From positions 1-64,000 of the forward strand of contig CAIYSZ010000034.1 in NCBI GenBank assembly GCA_903928965.1: 64,000 nucleotides of DNA, read 5' to 3'. Position numbers and translations under genes: made by a program. This document shows, piece after piece, positions 28,601 to 37,854 of this stretch. The notes under the pieces are model-generated. The model was not told the DNA's origin and did not search any database. It saw only the letters and a program-made list of their open reading frames with translations. Source of the stretch: an uncultured Pseudomonadota bacterium (GTDB lineage: Bacteria > Pseudomonadota > Gammaproteobacteria > Methylococcales > Methylomonadaceae). Each line of letters opens with the position of its first letter. Within the stretch, counting starts at the first letter, position 1.

Positions 28601-29093
28601 CGATGTGCAGACGCAGCTCGTCCGGCTTGGCTTCCACCAGCCGGGAAATAGTGCCTTGCTCAATAATGGCGTAACTGCGCGAACCCAAGCCGGTGCCAAG
28701 GAATAAATCGGTGATGTCTTTCCGCCGGCAGCGCATGCCGTTCAGCATGAATACGGATTGGCCGTCTCGGCTGACTTGACGCTTAATGGAAATGGACTCG
28801 TATTGCGCGTAATGCCCCGCCGCCCGCCCGGCGCTGTTGTCGAACACCAATTCCACCGAAGCCATGCCCACCGGTTTGCGGCCCGATGAACCGTTGAAAA
28901 TCACGTCGGTCATGCTGCCGCCGCGCAAATGCTTGGCCGAGCTCTCGCCCATCACCCAGCGCACCGCGTCTATGATATTAGACTTGCCGCAGCCGTTAGG
29001 GCCGACAATAGCGGTCAAATTACCCTGGATCGGGATGGTGGTTGGGTCCACGAATGACTTAAAACCGGCAAGTTTGATTTTTTCCAGCTTCAT
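25605..29093 (-). CDS. smc: Chromosome partition protein Smc
   Basis: 1162 residues. Walker A is GPNGCGKSNIIDAVRW and the C-terminal head has the signature LLSGGEKALTAIALVF and Walker B CLLDEVDAPLDDANV. Two long coiled-coil arms flank a hinge near residues 500-650 that carries the Gly-rich dimerisation segment. Smc with ScpA/ScpB compacts and aligns the chromosome. The smc-zipA pairing is common in gammaproteobacteria lacking MukB. The coiled coil generates many long shadow frames on the other strand that are not genes. Confidence 0.97.
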   Translation of the reverse strand: MKLEKIKLAGFKSFVDPTTIPIQGNLTAIVGPNGCGKSNIIDAVRWVMGESSAKHLRGGSMTDVIFNGSSGRKPVGMASVELVFDNSAGRAAGHYAQYESISIKRQVSRDGQSVFMLNGMRCRRKDITDLFLGTGLGSRSYAIIEQGTISRLVEAKPDELRLHIEEAAGISKYKERRAETETRMRHTRENLERLTDLRDEVDKQIKNLARQAQKAEKYTELKQLERQARLAVLALRWRGFQAAVDDLEQKLQAVAGEHNRLFVLLRQTESDASGQRGEQKHLQEEIDAVQEDYYAAAADIGRLEQAIKHHELAQGETRAELNRLLRQAEEAQETCAQDLAQLDEIRAALVAAEDTLSAAKQREEEALERQEDVEGKQQQWRADWETFLTEQAKRREQIEVRRAQRTQWEQQQRQARQRLEKLTQEQGDLHRLALDSAVAELSQRLGELTQEREELQAQAEAAAGDIERLKPEVKQVQATLQQLQAELRETNGKIASLELLQQHAMGKDKHDIMDFLERLGLQGRPRLAEFIETEPGWETAVEIALGDFLQAVCVDDVADYAAALQAEENLSLILFATRPSAAITPQGLLGKINCPWDIADLLPGLDFAFDEGALQQNPPAGRSLITQNGAWRGANWLKISRGEDSQFGLLPREKQLREFKHRQAELDTEITGLSAQLNAAEQALKEAEQRRERQQSLEKQWAAEYAALNAEHSAQAARLEQQNRRLAQLEHEAAEQSELLHELAEQLAEAELYSAGAEKALADLELRKAAMEEALHELTQQRQDGAAHVDEARRHIQRLHAQIESLKASETLTVKQIERLQGQRRQSEQRIAELEHKLEFTLTPLDDEKIELAARQEDKYALEQRLKALRQRQKALEQALQGGLEQAAAAQAGLERQKQLLEDLRLQQQDSRVRQQTVAEQLREAQAEPELILRDLPAETPETQWKTRLDKLNAEIEELGPINLTAIEEYRTQSERLNFLNEQHADLIAALNSLDQAIDKIDKETRQRFQETFNLINNGLKEKFPRLFGGGQAYLELTDADVLEAGVNIIARPPGKRNSSIHLLSGGEKALTAIALVFSIFELNPAPFCLLDEVDAPLDDANVVRFSKMVEDMAETVQFLYISHNKVTMEIARHLTGVTMKEPGVSRMVAVDIDEAVSMAEN

Positions 29094-29562
29094 AACCGGC
29101 GTAACGGGGAAAGGATCAAAAAACCGCTTATTATGCGGTAAATTTAGGATGTCTGGCTGGAAAATTTTTTTGCGGACGCATTAGCGGGCAAGAGCGGGTA
29201 TCAAGGCGGCGCTTGACGGCACAAGGGATACTGCCGAGCGTAGCCATGATAACTGTCGCCTACGGCAGTAGCTGCCTGCGAAGACAAAAACAACACCTTA
29301 TTTCTGAGCCTCATATCTGCTTGGTAAATTCAGATTAAGCTGCAACTAGGCAAACTGGAACTTAGTGATAGCTTGTCGGACCTTATTAATTGGACGAGTT
29401 TATGCTCCTTGAGGATCATGCCGGGGCTATCAAGTTAGCTTGGTTTTGTATAATTAACGGTCTATTTGTTCCCTATGTCAATAAGCTTTATGCTTTTTTA
29501 GGAAGGGGATCTGAACGGTTACATCTGCGTGGATTACGCCTCCTACATTCCAGTTTGCTCTT
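29094..29562. other. Intergenic region upstream of smc
   Basis: No gene recognised. TACTGCCG (29229-29236) and CGGCAGTA (29263-29270) form a perfect 8-bp inverted repeat. A 61-codon frame at 29390-29575 has no ribosome site or recognisable features. Confidence 0.4.
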
Positions 29563-29967
29563 TCATGCTCGCTGATTAAACTCAATAACATTGCGATCTG
29601 GATCTCTGACAAAAATTGAAACCGAGCCGCCAGGAAAGGTAATCGGACCGCCGGAAATAGTGACGCCGGCTTTTTCCAACTCTGATTGGACTTCGGAAAT
29701 ATTTTGCACTGATAAGGCTATGTGCGTATAACCAGCATGCTTTTCCTCTATATCTATTAAGATGTTGTCGTTAGAAGTATTTGCCGCATTGAGAATAAAG
29801 TTAATTTCAATCCCCGAGGGGTGCGACATGATGGCCACGGGCTCCGGGCCTATAGGACCCATCACGAAATTAAAGCCCAGTAGTTCATAAAATGCGCGGG
29901 CGCGATCTAAGGAATGGACGCGAATGCCGATATGAGAGATACCGGTAATTTGTTGGCTGAGTGACAT
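29563..29967 (-). CDS. VOC superfamily (glyoxalase/dioxygenase-like) protein
   Basis: 134 residues. The two beta-alpha-beta-beta-beta modules of the vicinal-oxygen-chelate fold are visible: ISHIGIRVHSLDRARAFYEL and GYTHIALSVQNISEVQSEL. The ending FVRDPDRNVIEFNQ carries the C-terminal metal-ligand Glu. Candidate ligands are the first His, THIAL His and VIEF Glu, as in glyoxalase I and methylmalonyl-CoA epimerase relatives. Substrate unknown. No operon partner; it runs convergent to nothing and stands alone between smc and the TPR lipoprotein gene. Confidence 0.85.
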   Translation of the reverse strand: MSLSQQITGISHIGIRVHSLDRARAFYELLGFNFVMGPIGPEPVAIMSHPSGIEINFILNAANTSNDNILIDIEEKHAGYTHIALSVQNISEVQSELEKAGVTISGGPITFPGGSVSIFVRDPDRNVIEFNQRA

Positions 29968-30059
29968 AAATGGGTTCCCGCTTACAGACTAAAAATAAAA
30001 AAAACAGCCGCATAGAGATCATTAAGCATGCGGCGTCTGAAATTATTTACACAACTTTG

Positions 30060-31229
30060 CTATTTTTTCCCGCCCGCGGCCGGCTTATTAGCCCCCGCCT
30101 CCGCCTTATTCGGCTGCCCGCCTTGCAAACTCGCCAGCAGGTTCCAGCGTTGCTGAGTCTGTGCGTTATTCGGCCCCAATAGCGTCAGAGACACCGCCGC
30201 CGCTTGCCGCAACAATACCTCGGCCTCTTGACGCTTGCCCTGGTTGGCAAAGGCCACGGCCAGATTCTGCATGGCCTCGGCGGTCAACAAATTATTCAAG
30301 CCCAGCTTTTTCTCGCGGATCACCACCACGTCGTTAAACAATTTTTGCGCGGTCGGGAAATTGCGCCCCGCCAGCGCCATCAGCCCTAGATTGTTCAAGC
30401 TGGTTGCGTACTGCAAGCTCTCCTGACCGAAGCCTTTTTCGGCCACTTGCAGGGTTTGCTTCCAATAGGCTTCCGCCTCCGCCCATTTGCTTTGTTTTTG
30501 CAACAGCAAGGCCAAATTGCTCAACGCATCGTACCAGGATTGGTAATGCGGGGTTTTCGCCGCCTCGTGGCTGGTAATGGACTTGCGGTAAAAATTCTCC
30601 GCCTCGCTAGACTTGCCCAAGGCGTCGGACAAATAGCCCAGGTTATTGTAAACCTCGCCCATGTAGCCGCCGATTTCCTCGTCCGACTTGTCTTCCAGCA
30701 CACCTTCGGCCCGGTACAAGGACTGCTCGGCGTTGGTATACATTTTTTGCTGCAATTGGGCCACGCCCAGACGGTTAAGCGCTTCCGCGAATTCCGGACC
30801 GTCCTTGTCCGGACCGGATTCCATATCCGCCACCAATTTCTTTAACAAGGTTTCCGCGGCCTGCCATTGGCCGCCGGCGCTTTGCACGTTAGCCAATTTG
30901 ACGATCAAGGCAAGTTTTTCCTTAGACTTGTCGGCTAATTTATCCCGAATATCCAGCGCTTTTTGGTAACTTTCGCCGGCGGCGCGGAAATTGACCGTCG
31001 CCAATAAATCGGCTGATTTTTCCAAGGCTTGCGCGTGTTGCAACGAATCCGGCTTTACGTGCGCCAACCACATTTCGGCGAACGGGCATTCGTTGGCCGC
31101 CGCTTTTGCGTCCTTTTCCGCCAAGGCTTTATCGCAAGCCGCCAGCACCGATTGGGGGGTTAACGAAGTATCAAAGTCGCAACCCGCCGCCACGGCGGCC
31201 AGAGCCGCCACCCAAAGTTTTAATCGCAT
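30060..31229 (-). CDS. Tetratricopeptide-repeat lipoprotein
   Basis: 389 residues. MRLKLWVAALAAVAAGCDFD is a signal peptide with lipobox VAAGC. Residues about 60-365 contain about six TPRs of the kinesin-light-chain type (AGESYQKALDIRDKLADKSK, AEALNRLGVAQLQQKMYTNA, GEVYNNLGYLSDALGKSSEA, ATSLNNLGLMALAGRNFPTA, TAEAMQNLAVAFANQGKRQE). The C-terminus is Lys/Ala-rich. It probably scaffolds protein contacts in the periplasm. The tusA-like gene upstream on the same strand starts 43 bases away. Confidence 0.88.
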   Translation of the reverse strand: MRLKLWVAALAAVAAGCDFDTSLTPQSVLAACDKALAEKDAKAAANECPFAEMWLAHVKPDSLQHAQALEKSADLLATVNFRAAGESYQKALDIRDKLADKSKEKLALIVKLANVQSAGGQWQAAETLLKKLVADMESGPDKDGPEFAEALNRLGVAQLQQKMYTNAEQSLYRAEGVLEDKSDEEIGGYMGEVYNNLGYLSDALGKSSEAENFYRKSITSHEAAKTPHYQSWYDALSNLALLLQKQSKWAEAEAYWKQTLQVAEKGFGQESLQYATSLNNLGLMALAGRNFPTAQKLFNDVVVIREKKLGLNNLLTAEAMQNLAVAFANQGKRQEAEVLLRQAAAVSLTLLGPNNAQTQQRWNLLASLQGGQPNKAEAGANKPAAGGKK

Positions 31230-31271
31230 GATTCTTTCCTAACTTAAGATTCCTAACTACTGATTTCAAGA

Positions 31272-31499
31272 TTATTTTTTACGGATAAAGAAAATTTGTT
31301 TTTGCTCTTCCCGGTAAAAATGCAAAGACGTGTGGCCCGCTTGCTCCAAATAAACGCCTATATCCAAATGCGCGGCCGGATCGGTGGCGATGATTTTCAC
31401 CACCTCGCCGCTTTCCACCGCCATGATAGCCTTCTTTAAACGCAATAACGGCAACGGACAATGCAGCCCGCTGGCGTCTACTTCCAAATCAAACTCCAT
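31272..31499 (-). CDS. TusA-family sulfurtransferase
   Basis: 75 residues. The active-site Cys14 lies in ASGLHCPLPLLRLKKAI, the family CPxP motif. The rest (SGEVVKIIATDPAAHLDIGV) matches the compact two-layer TusA fold, ending in a basic FFIRKK. TusA-like proteins relay persulfide sulfur for tRNA thiolation, molybdenum cofactor or sulfur oxidation. Which pathway applies is not shown by the neighbours. It sits 29 bases after the ZIP transporter gene and may share its transcript. Confidence 0.88.
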   Translation of the reverse strand: MEFDLEVDASGLHCPLPLLRLKKAIMAVESGEVVKIIATDPAAHLDIGVYLEQAGHTSLHFYREEQKQIFFIRKK

Positions 31500-31528
31500 A
31501 ACACACCCAAAATCCGAACATAACCGAT

Positions 31529-32461
31529 TTATATCACAATCATCCGGTCCAGAATCATCATCAAGATAAAACCGGCCACCAAACTAAATGTCGCCGGGCG
31601 GCATTTACCCGCGGCATGAGTTTCAGGGACGATTTCCTCGCTGATGACGAACAACATGGCCCCGGCGGCGAAGCCCATGGCCACCGGCAGGATTTCACTA
31701 AATAAATTGACCATGGTTATCCCTAAAAAGCCGCCGACCGGTTCTACCAGCCCGGTCAAGGTAGCCAAGGCCACCGCGCGCCATTTGTCATACCCCAGGC
31801 CGATCAACGGTAAGGCCACCGCCAAGCCTTCCGGCATATTTTGCAGACCAATCGCGATGGCCAGCACCAGGCCGTTTTTCATGTCGCCGGAGCCGAAGCT
31901 AACCCCCACCGACAAACCTTCCGGAAAATTATGGATGGTGATGGCGATGATAAATAGAGAAATCTTTTGCAGCGTATCCAGGGTATTGCCGGCCACGGTC
32001 TCAAAATGCAAATGCGGCAACCGTTTGTCGGCGAAATGTAAAAACGCCGCACCCAGCGCTAGCCCCAGCGCCACCACCCAAACCCCGTAACCCGGCCACA
32101 AATGATCGCCGAAATCAATACCCGGCGCCAACAATGAAAAAGCGGTGGCCGCCAGCATCACCCCTGCCGCGCCGCCGAGCAGAATATTGAACAGCAGCGG
32201 CGAAATATCCTTGAAAAACACTGCCGGCAAAGCGCCTACTCCGGTCATCAAACCGGCTAGGATGCTGGCCAGAAAGCCAATGACCACCACTTCATCAAAA
32301 ATCAAGTACAGGCCGCCGAACACGACGATTTGACTCAACGCAAAGACAGCGGCGAACACGCCCCATCGCTGCACCGGCGGCAACGCCAACGTGCGTTGAT
32401 AATGCGGCCACGCTTGCAAGCGCTCGTAATAGCGAATAAAAAATGATTCCAAAACTTGCAT
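31529..32461 (-). CDS. ZIP-family metal transporter
   Basis: 310 residues with about eight membrane helices. The metal-binding helices carry HNFPEGLSVGVSFG and QNMPEGLAVALPLIG, the paired (H/N)xxPEG motifs of ZIP carriers. FVISEEIVPETH supplies the late Glu/His ligand cluster. Members import zinc, iron or manganese into the cytoplasm; specificity cannot be read from sequence. The N-terminal 40 residues (SFFIRYYERLQAWPHYQRTL) are an amphipathic extension before the first helix. Confidence 0.9.
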   Translation of the reverse strand: MQVLESFFIRYYERLQAWPHYQRTLALPPVQRWGVFAAVFALSQIVVFGGLYLIFDEVVVIGFLASILAGLMTGVGALPAVFFKDISPLLFNILLGGAAGVMLAATAFSLLAPGIDFGDHLWPGYGVWVVALGLALGAAFLHFADKRLPHLHFETVAGNTLDTLQKISLFIIAITIHNFPEGLSVGVSFGSGDMKNGLVLAIAIGLQNMPEGLAVALPLIGLGYDKWRAVALATLTGLVEPVGGFLGITMVNLFSEILPVAMGFAAGAMLFVISEEIVPETHAAGKCRPATFSLVAGFILMMILDRMIVI

Positions 32462-33003
32462 GCCCCCTCCTCACGGTGACGCAATAAAATCAAACCGCGA
32501 TTATACGCAAGGCGCTAGGCTTAGCCTAATCCGGTTGCTAAATGGTAGTGGTTCAGTTTGACGTTTTTGCCTGATGAACTTTTGCTCTAACTGTGCGATC
32601 CGCCGAACTAAACGATCATGTTTGCGAGCCGGCCAATATAGTCAATTTGAATCCTGAACCGAAACCAAAATTCAAACTGAACCACTACCTGCTAAATCCT
32701 TTGGATGCATGGTCTCGGTGGATATCCAACTACCCGAGGCCTTGGCGGCCGGGGAAGGTTGGCGGGGGTGCGGGAGGCTTAGGATGCCTACCCCAAGCCC
32801 CCATGGACGGGTTCACGGCGGCCCCCGACAATCTTCTCCGGCCGCCAAGGCCGGATTTGCGCCAACAACTTTTAGCATTTCTAGCGCTATTACCCGCCCA
32901 CAACTAAGTCTTTAGCTCATTTTGCGAAGTAAAAAAGCATCACGCCCGGACGCTTACTTTATTATACTGTAGCCTCACGACAACTTGCCGCCTTGATTGC
33001 CTC
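32462..33003. other. Intergenic region holding a long inverted repeat
   Basis: Between the ZIP gene and the dehydrogenase gene, on opposite strands. Apart from the GC-rich repeat at 32738-32852, I recognise no gene, promoter or terminator. Confidence 0.4.
32738..32852. repeat. 115-bp GC-rich inverted-repeat element
   Basis: GGCCTTGGCGGCCGG (32738-32752) pairs perfectly with CCGGCCGCCAAGGCC (32838-32852). The match continues inward imperfectly for 8 more bases. The GC-rich interior includes ATGGACGGGTTCACGGCG. The left half recurs at 62598-62639, upstream of dmeF's stop, with only a few mismatches. It is a dispersed, hairpin-forming repeat of unknown origin, too short to encode a protein. Confidence 0.75.
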
Positions 33004-33975
33004 ATGACCAAGCCAAAAGTCCTCATTACCCGCCGCTGGCCGGACTCCGTGGAACAAAAACTGCAACAATTGTTCGACGTCAGCCTGAACCTTGACGACC
33101 ACCCCATGAGCGCCCAGGAGCTGAGCGCCGCGCTGCAAGAATACGACGCGGTGTGTCCCAGCGTCTGCGACAGCCTGCCGGCTGAAATCATCAATACCCC
33201 GAACAAGCGCTGCCGCATCCTCGGCAATTTCGGGGTCGGCTATAACCACATAGACGTCAACGCCGCCCGCGAGCAAGGCATTGCGGTCAGCAACACGCCG
33301 GGCGTACTGACAGAAAGCACCGCCGACATTGCCATGACTTTGCTGCTAATGTCGGCGCGGCGCGGCGCGGAAGGCGACCGCCTGGTGCGCTCCGGCGGTT
33401 GTAGCGGCTGGTGTCCGACGCAAATGATGAGCAGCGACGTCACCGGCGCCACGCTGGGTTTAATCGGCTTCGGCCGCATCGCCCAAGCCATGGCGCGCAA
33501 GGCCCATTTCGGCTTCGGCATGCGCATCCTGTTTTATAAACCCACCCCCGCCGACCCTGAGGATATTAGCCGCTATCACGCGCAAGCCTGCGCCAGCCTG
33601 GAAGAATTATTGCCGCAATGCGATTATGTGTCCCTGCATTGCCCCGGCGGCGCGGACACCCGGCATATCATCAATGCGCGCACCCTGTCGCTGATGAAGC
33701 CTAGCGCGCATTTAATCAATAGCGCGCGCGGCGACGTAGTGGACAGTCAGGCTTTGATCGACGCCCTGACCGCCGGAAAAATCGCCGGCGCCGGCCTGGA
33801 TGTGTATGAAAACGAACCGCGTCTACATCCTGGGTTTCTGGCCTTGGAAAACGTAACCCTGCTGCCGCACCTCGGCAGCGCCACCATCGCCACCCGCACC
33901 GCCATGGGCGAAAAAGTGCTGGCCAATTTACAGGCGTTTTTCACCGGCCAGCCGCTGCCGGATCGCGTGGCCTAG
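33004..33975 (+). CDS. D-2-hydroxyacid dehydrogenase (glyoxylate-reductase-like)
   Basis: 323 residues. The NAD(P) Rossmann motif is LGLIGFGRIAQAMA. The catalytic triad residues stand in NSARGDVVD (Arg), DVYENEP (Glu) and LLPHLGSAT (His). GNFGVGYNHIDV and SNTPGVLTESTAD are typical of the glyoxylate/hydroxypyruvate reductase subgroup. It probably reduces glyoxylate or hydroxypyruvate, which would suit C1 metabolism by the serine pathway, but no serine-cycle genes are beside it. It stands 98 bases before dcd. Confidence 0.9.
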   Translation: MTKPKVLITRRWPDSVEQKLQQLFDVSLNLDDHPMSAQELSAALQEYDAVCPSVCDSLPAEIINTPNKRCRILGNFGVGYNHIDVNAAREQGIAVSNTPGVLTESTADIAMTLLLMSARRGAEGDRLVRSGGCSGWCPTQMMSSDVTGATLGLIGFGRIAQAMARKAHFGFGMRILFYKPTPADPEDISRYHAQACASLEELLPQCDYVSLHCPGGADTRHIINARTLSLMKPSAHLINSARGDVVDSQALIDALTAGKIAGAGLDVYENEPRLHPGFLALENVTLLPHLGSATIATRTAMGEKVLANLQAFFTGQPLPDRVA

Positions 33976-34073
33976 CGCCATAAATGCCGCGACCAGCCTC
34001 CGCGCGCACAATTTTTAAGTTTAGTATATTATTGGCGAAAGTAAGCCCGCCAGCGTAACCAACCAAGGCAGTA

Positions 34074-34640
34074 ATGAGCATAAAGTCAGACACATGGATT
34101 CGGCGCATGGCCGAACGGCACGGCATGATAGAACCGTTTCAAGCCGGGCAAATCCGCGAATCGGCGCAAGGGCGCATCATCTCTTACGGCACCTCCAGCT
34201 ATGGGTACGACGTGCGTTGCTCCAACGAATTCAAGATATTCACCAACATCAACTCCACCATCGTGGACCCTAAGGACTTCGACGAAGCCAGCTTCGTGGA
34301 CGTTAAATCAGACGTGTGCATTATTCCGCCTAATTCCTTCGCCTTGGCGCGCACCATAGAATATTTCCGCATCCCGCGCGAGGTGCTGGTGATTTGCCTG
34401 GGCAAATCCACCTACGCCCGTTGCGGCATCATCGTCAACGTCACCCCGCTGGAACCGGAATGGGAGGGCCACGTCACGCTAGAGTTTTCCAACACCACGC
34501 CGTTGCCGGCGAAAATCTACGCCAACGAAGGCGTGGCGCAAATGCTATTTTTCTCGGGAGATGAAATTTGTGAAACCTCGTACAAGGATCGCGGCGGCAA
34601 ATACCAAGGCCAATTAGGCGTCACCCTACCGAAAGCCTAA
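34074..34640 (+). CDS. dcd: dCTP deaminase
   Basis: 188 residues. It deaminates dCTP to dUTP, the main dTTP precursor route in gammaproteobacteria. [12 protein letters not shown], the catalytic segment [18 protein letters not shown] and EGVAQMLFF are diagnostic; the substrate-binding [10 protein letters not shown] is intact. The next start lies 4 bases after its stop, so dcd heads a compact run of genes unrelated to nucleotides. Confidence 0.96.
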   Translation: MSIKSDTWIRRMAERHGMIEPFQAGQIRESAQGRIISYGTSSYGYDVRCSNEFKIFTNINSTIVDPKDFDEASFVDVKSDVCIIPPNSFALARTIEYFRIPREVLVICLGKSTYARCGIIVNVTPLEPEWEGHVTLEFSNTTPLPAKIYANEGVAQMLFFSGDEICETSYKDRGGKYQGQLGVTLPKA

Positions 34641-34644
34641 CATC

Positions 34645-37600
34645 ATGACTGCAAAAGACATATTAAGCCAACTCGACCGTTATTACCAAGATGTAAACAC
34701 GATTATCCTGAATCGGCAGAACTGGATCACCGGCTTGTTGCCGGCCAGCACCGCCGTCACCGCCCACGGAGACTATACCGACGCCTGGGTGCGGGATAAC
34801 GTGTACAGCATTCTGGCCGCCTGGGGCCTGGGACTGGCCTACCGCAAACAAGCCGCCCTGCCCGGCTGCGCCGACCGCGCCTACTTGCTGGAGCAAAGCA
34901 CGGTGAAACTGATGCGCGGCTTGCTGATCTCCATGATGCGGCAAGCTCCCAAGGTGGAAAAATTCAAAAACACGCAAAATCCCCTGGATTGCCTGCACGC
35001 CAAATACAACACGCAAACCGGCGATATCGTGGTCGGCGACGGCGAATGGGGGCATTTGCAACTGGACGCCACGTCCATTTTTTTACTGATGCTGGCGCAA
35101 ATGACCGCCTCCGGCCTGCGCATCGTATTTAGCGTGGACGAAGTCAATTTCGTGCAAAACCTGGTGCATTACATCAGCCGCGCCTACCGCACCCCGGATT
35201 ACGGCATATGGGAGCGCGGCGACAAAATGAACCACGGCATCGCCGAGCTGAACGCCAGCTCCATCGGCATGGCCAAGGCGGCCCTGGAAGCCATGTCCGG
35301 CTGTAATTTGTTCGCCAACCATGGGCAAACCGCCGTCATCCACGTCATCGCCGACGACATTGCCCGCACCCGCATCGCGCTGGAGTCGCTGCTGCCGCGT
35401 GAATCCTTGTCCAAGGAAATCGACTCCGCCCTGCTTAGCATCACCGGTTTCCCGGCCTTCGCCATCGACAATCAGGAACTGCGCGCCCGCACCCAAGGTT
35501 TGATCGTGTCTAAGCTGCAAGGCCGTTACGGTTGCAAGCGGTTCTTGCTGGACGGTCATCAAACCGTGCTGGAGGATCATCACCGCCTGCATTATGAAGA
35601 GCATGAATTGAAACAGTTCATGCACATCGAATGCGAATGGCCGTTGTTTTTCAGTTATCTGTGGCTGAACCACCAATTCGCCGGCGACACGGCGGCGGCC
35701 AAGGATTATCAACAATTACTCAAGCAAGTGCTGGTCGAGAAAAACGGCCAACGCCTGTTACCCGAACTTTACATCGTGCCGCGCGAGGCGGTGGAAGCCG
35801 AAAAACGGCAACCGCATAGCCAGACCCGCATCCCCAACGAGAATATTCCGCTGGTCTGGGCGCAAAGCCTGTACATACTCGGCGGACTTCTGTCCGACGG
35901 CTTGATCTCCAGTCACGACATTGACCCGCTAGAACGCCATAAACCCAAACCGGCGGCGGCCCGGCAAATCCTCGTCGCGTTGCTGGCCGAGGATGACGCG
36001 GTGCAACAGCAATTAAAAGCGCACGGCGCGCCGGCGCAAACCCGCGCCGAAATCGCCCCCATTCAAATCCGGGACGCCAGTGAATTAGCCGAAGCCTACA
36101 CCCAAGTTGGCCGTAACGACCGCATAGGCCTCGGCGGCCGGCCATTGCGCATGCTGCGGCCGCTTGCCACCTCGCGTCTATACCGGCTGTCCGGGCAGCC
36201 GACCTTGTTCCTGCCGCAATTCATGGACCAAAAAGGGTTCTACATTGCCCTGGACAACCGCTTGATTATTCAACGCCTGCGCTTGGAGCTGAATTACATC
36301 AAAAATCATTGGGACAGCCCCATGCCGCCGCTGCTGGTGATACCGGTCAAACCCAATATGCTGCAAGGCGACAACCGGCAAGTGCTGCTGGACTTCATCG
36401 CCGAACTGCAACGCAACAATCTGCCCGGCCTGAACATTGAACTCGGCTTGATCGAACAGGCGGCGGAGCGGGCATGCACTGAAAAAATAGACTACTTGCA
36501 CGACTTTAGTTTCCGCGCGCCGGAACAAGGCCTGTCGCTACGCCAATCAAACCTGCCGCCGGCCGACGCTGCCACGCAACCGATAGACACCGCGCAACTG
36601 ACCGCCTGGGAAATCGGCGGCGACAGCGCCTTGCTAGCGGAATTAAAGCAAAACGGCAATTTGTACGCGCAAATGGAATTATTAATCCTGCTGTGCCAGC
36701 GCCACGGATCGAACCATGAAATCCGTCTCGGCGACGATTTGCCGCCCTGCCGGGTGGGCGACTTGCTGGAAGAGGTCTACCAGCGCGCCGGCGACCGCCA
36801 CATTTGGCAAATCCTGCGCCGCACCGCCGGCAAGCTGGAAAAATACGACATCAACCTGGAGCAATCGGCTACGGAAATCCTGGTGCGGCAACACGGCTTG
36901 ACCGTCGGCCACGCTTATAGCGGCAAGGCCACCCTGCGCCGCCCCACCGACTCCTGGGAGATATTAAAAACCATCCGCGACTTCAATCCGGACATTGCTC
37001 AGCACATCATCTTTCAAGAGCTGATCATTTACCTCGGCATGTTGATCAAAACCCAGCCGGAATTATTCACCGATCTGCAAACCATACGCATAGGCCATAT
37101 TCTGCAATTGATTATCGCCCGCCAAAAACGCCGTACCGGCAGCCAGCTGGATCAGGCATTCAATGAAATCCTGGCGCTGGCCCCGCACCAATTGGCCGAA
37201 TTGACCTTGGAAACCTTGAGCAACTTCAGCCAAGACCAAACCCAATTAGGCGATTTGGAAAGCCTGCATTACGAAGGCCCGCGACGGCAACTGGAAGCGG
37301 CGCGGTTTCCGCTCAGCCTCAATCCCAAGGATCGCGGCCTGGCCGACGATTGGCACGAATGGCGCGAGCAGCAAGGCGGCGTGGGGCGCGAGAACGAAGC
37401 GTTTTACAGCGGCGTGTGGACCTTGTTGCAACGCAGTCACGGCATCATCATCGGTGAAAAAACCAATAGCAAACGCCGCCTGGACAGCGAAAGCATACTG
37501 GCCAAAATGACCCCCGGCGAGCAGAGCTTTAAAATCCTGGTCAATCACTTGTTGAACAAAATCGAAGCGCCGATTTACCGGCAATTGACGGTAGAGGCCT

Positions 37601-37848
37601 TGCGCGCCGTGGCGCTGATATTTCAGGACAACCCTGAATTGCACTTGAACGACGCCATTTACATAGACGTGTTGATCGGACACGCGGTGCGCCAACATTG
37701 GCTGCACATGTATCCCGAGCATCATTCTCATTACGGCGATTACGTGTCCCTGGCTTGGCAGGCGTTTTACCAATTGCCGCCGCACGCGGTGGCCAACAGT
37801 ATTTTGGATGCTTTGATATACTTACTTAAACAATCCACCCCGGCATAA
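34645..37848 (+). CDS. GH15-like / phosphorylase-kinase-alpha-like protein
   Basis: 1067 residues. The first about 450 residues follow the (alpha/alpha)6 glucoamylase-like fold of phosphorylase b kinase alpha/beta subunits: TGLLPASTAV, YTDAWVRDNVYSILAAWGLG, LHAKYNTQTGD, GEWGHLQLDATSIFLLML, ELNASSIGMAKAALEAM. The remaining 600 residues are mostly helical with WEILKTIRDF and HYEGPRRQLEAARFPLSLN. In animals these subunits regulate glycogen phosphorylase; bacterial homologues are little studied. No kinase domain is present. It is wedged between dcd and glucokinase with 4- and 6-base gaps, suggesting a role in glycogen or alpha-glucan use. Confidence 0.85.
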   Translation: MTAKDILSQLDRYYQDVNTIILNRQNWITGLLPASTAVTAHGDYTDAWVRDNVYSILAAWGLGLAYRKQAALPGCADRAYLLEQSTVKLMRGLLISMMRQAPKVEKFKNTQNPLDCLHAKYNTQTGDIVVGDGEWGHLQLDATSIFLLMLAQMTASGLRIVFSVDEVNFVQNLVHYISRAYRTPDYGIWERGDKMNHGIAELNASSIGMAKAALEAMSGCNLFANHGQTAVIHVIADDIARTRIALESLLPRESLSKEIDSALLSITGFPAFAIDNQELRARTQGLIVSKLQGRYGCKRFLLDGHQTVLEDHHRLHYEEHELKQFMHIECEWPLFFSYLWLNHQFAGDTAAAKDYQQLLKQVLVEKNGQRLLPELYIVPREAVEAEKRQPHSQTRIPNENIPLVWAQSLYILGGLLSDGLISSHDIDPLERHKPKPAAARQILVALLAEDDAVQQQLKAHGAPAQTRAEIAPIQIRDASELAEAYTQVGRNDRIGLGGRPLRMLRPLATSRLYRLSGQPTLFLPQFMDQKGFYIALDNRLIIQRLRLELNYIKNHWDSPMPPLLVIPVKPNMLQGDNRQVLLDFIAELQRNNLPGLNIELGLIEQAAERACTEKIDYLHDFSFRAPEQGLSLRQSNLPPADAATQPIDTAQLTAWEIGGDSALLAELKQNGNLYAQMELLILLCQRHGSNHEIRLGDDLPPCRVGDLLEEVYQRAGDRHIWQILRRTAGKLEKYDINLEQSATEILVRQHGLTVGHAYSGKATLRRPTDSWEILKTIRDFNPDIAQHIIFQELIIYLGMLIKTQPELFTDLQTIRIGHILQLIIARQKRRTGSQLDQAFNEILALAPHQLAELTLETLSNFSQDQTQLGDLESLHYEGPRRQLEAARFPLSLNPKDRGLADDWHEWREQQGGVGRENEAFYSGVWTLLQRSHGIIIGEKTNSKRRLDSESILAKMTPGEQSFKILVNHLLNKIEAPIYRQLTVEALRAVALIFQDNPELHLNDAIYIDVLIGHAVRQHWLHMYPEHHSHYGDYVSLAWQAFYQLPPHAVANSILDALIYLLKQSTPA

Positions 37849-37854
37849 CTTGAT

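Noticed and set aside
25697-28706. Many plus-strand open frames opposite smc, up to 241 codons
   Set aside because: Antisense shadows of a Gln/Ala/Glu-rich coiled coil; no ribosome sites or domain features.
29390-29575. 61-codon open frame upstream of the VOC gene
   Set aside because: No ribosome site, mixed composition and overlap with the VOC 3' end on the other strand.
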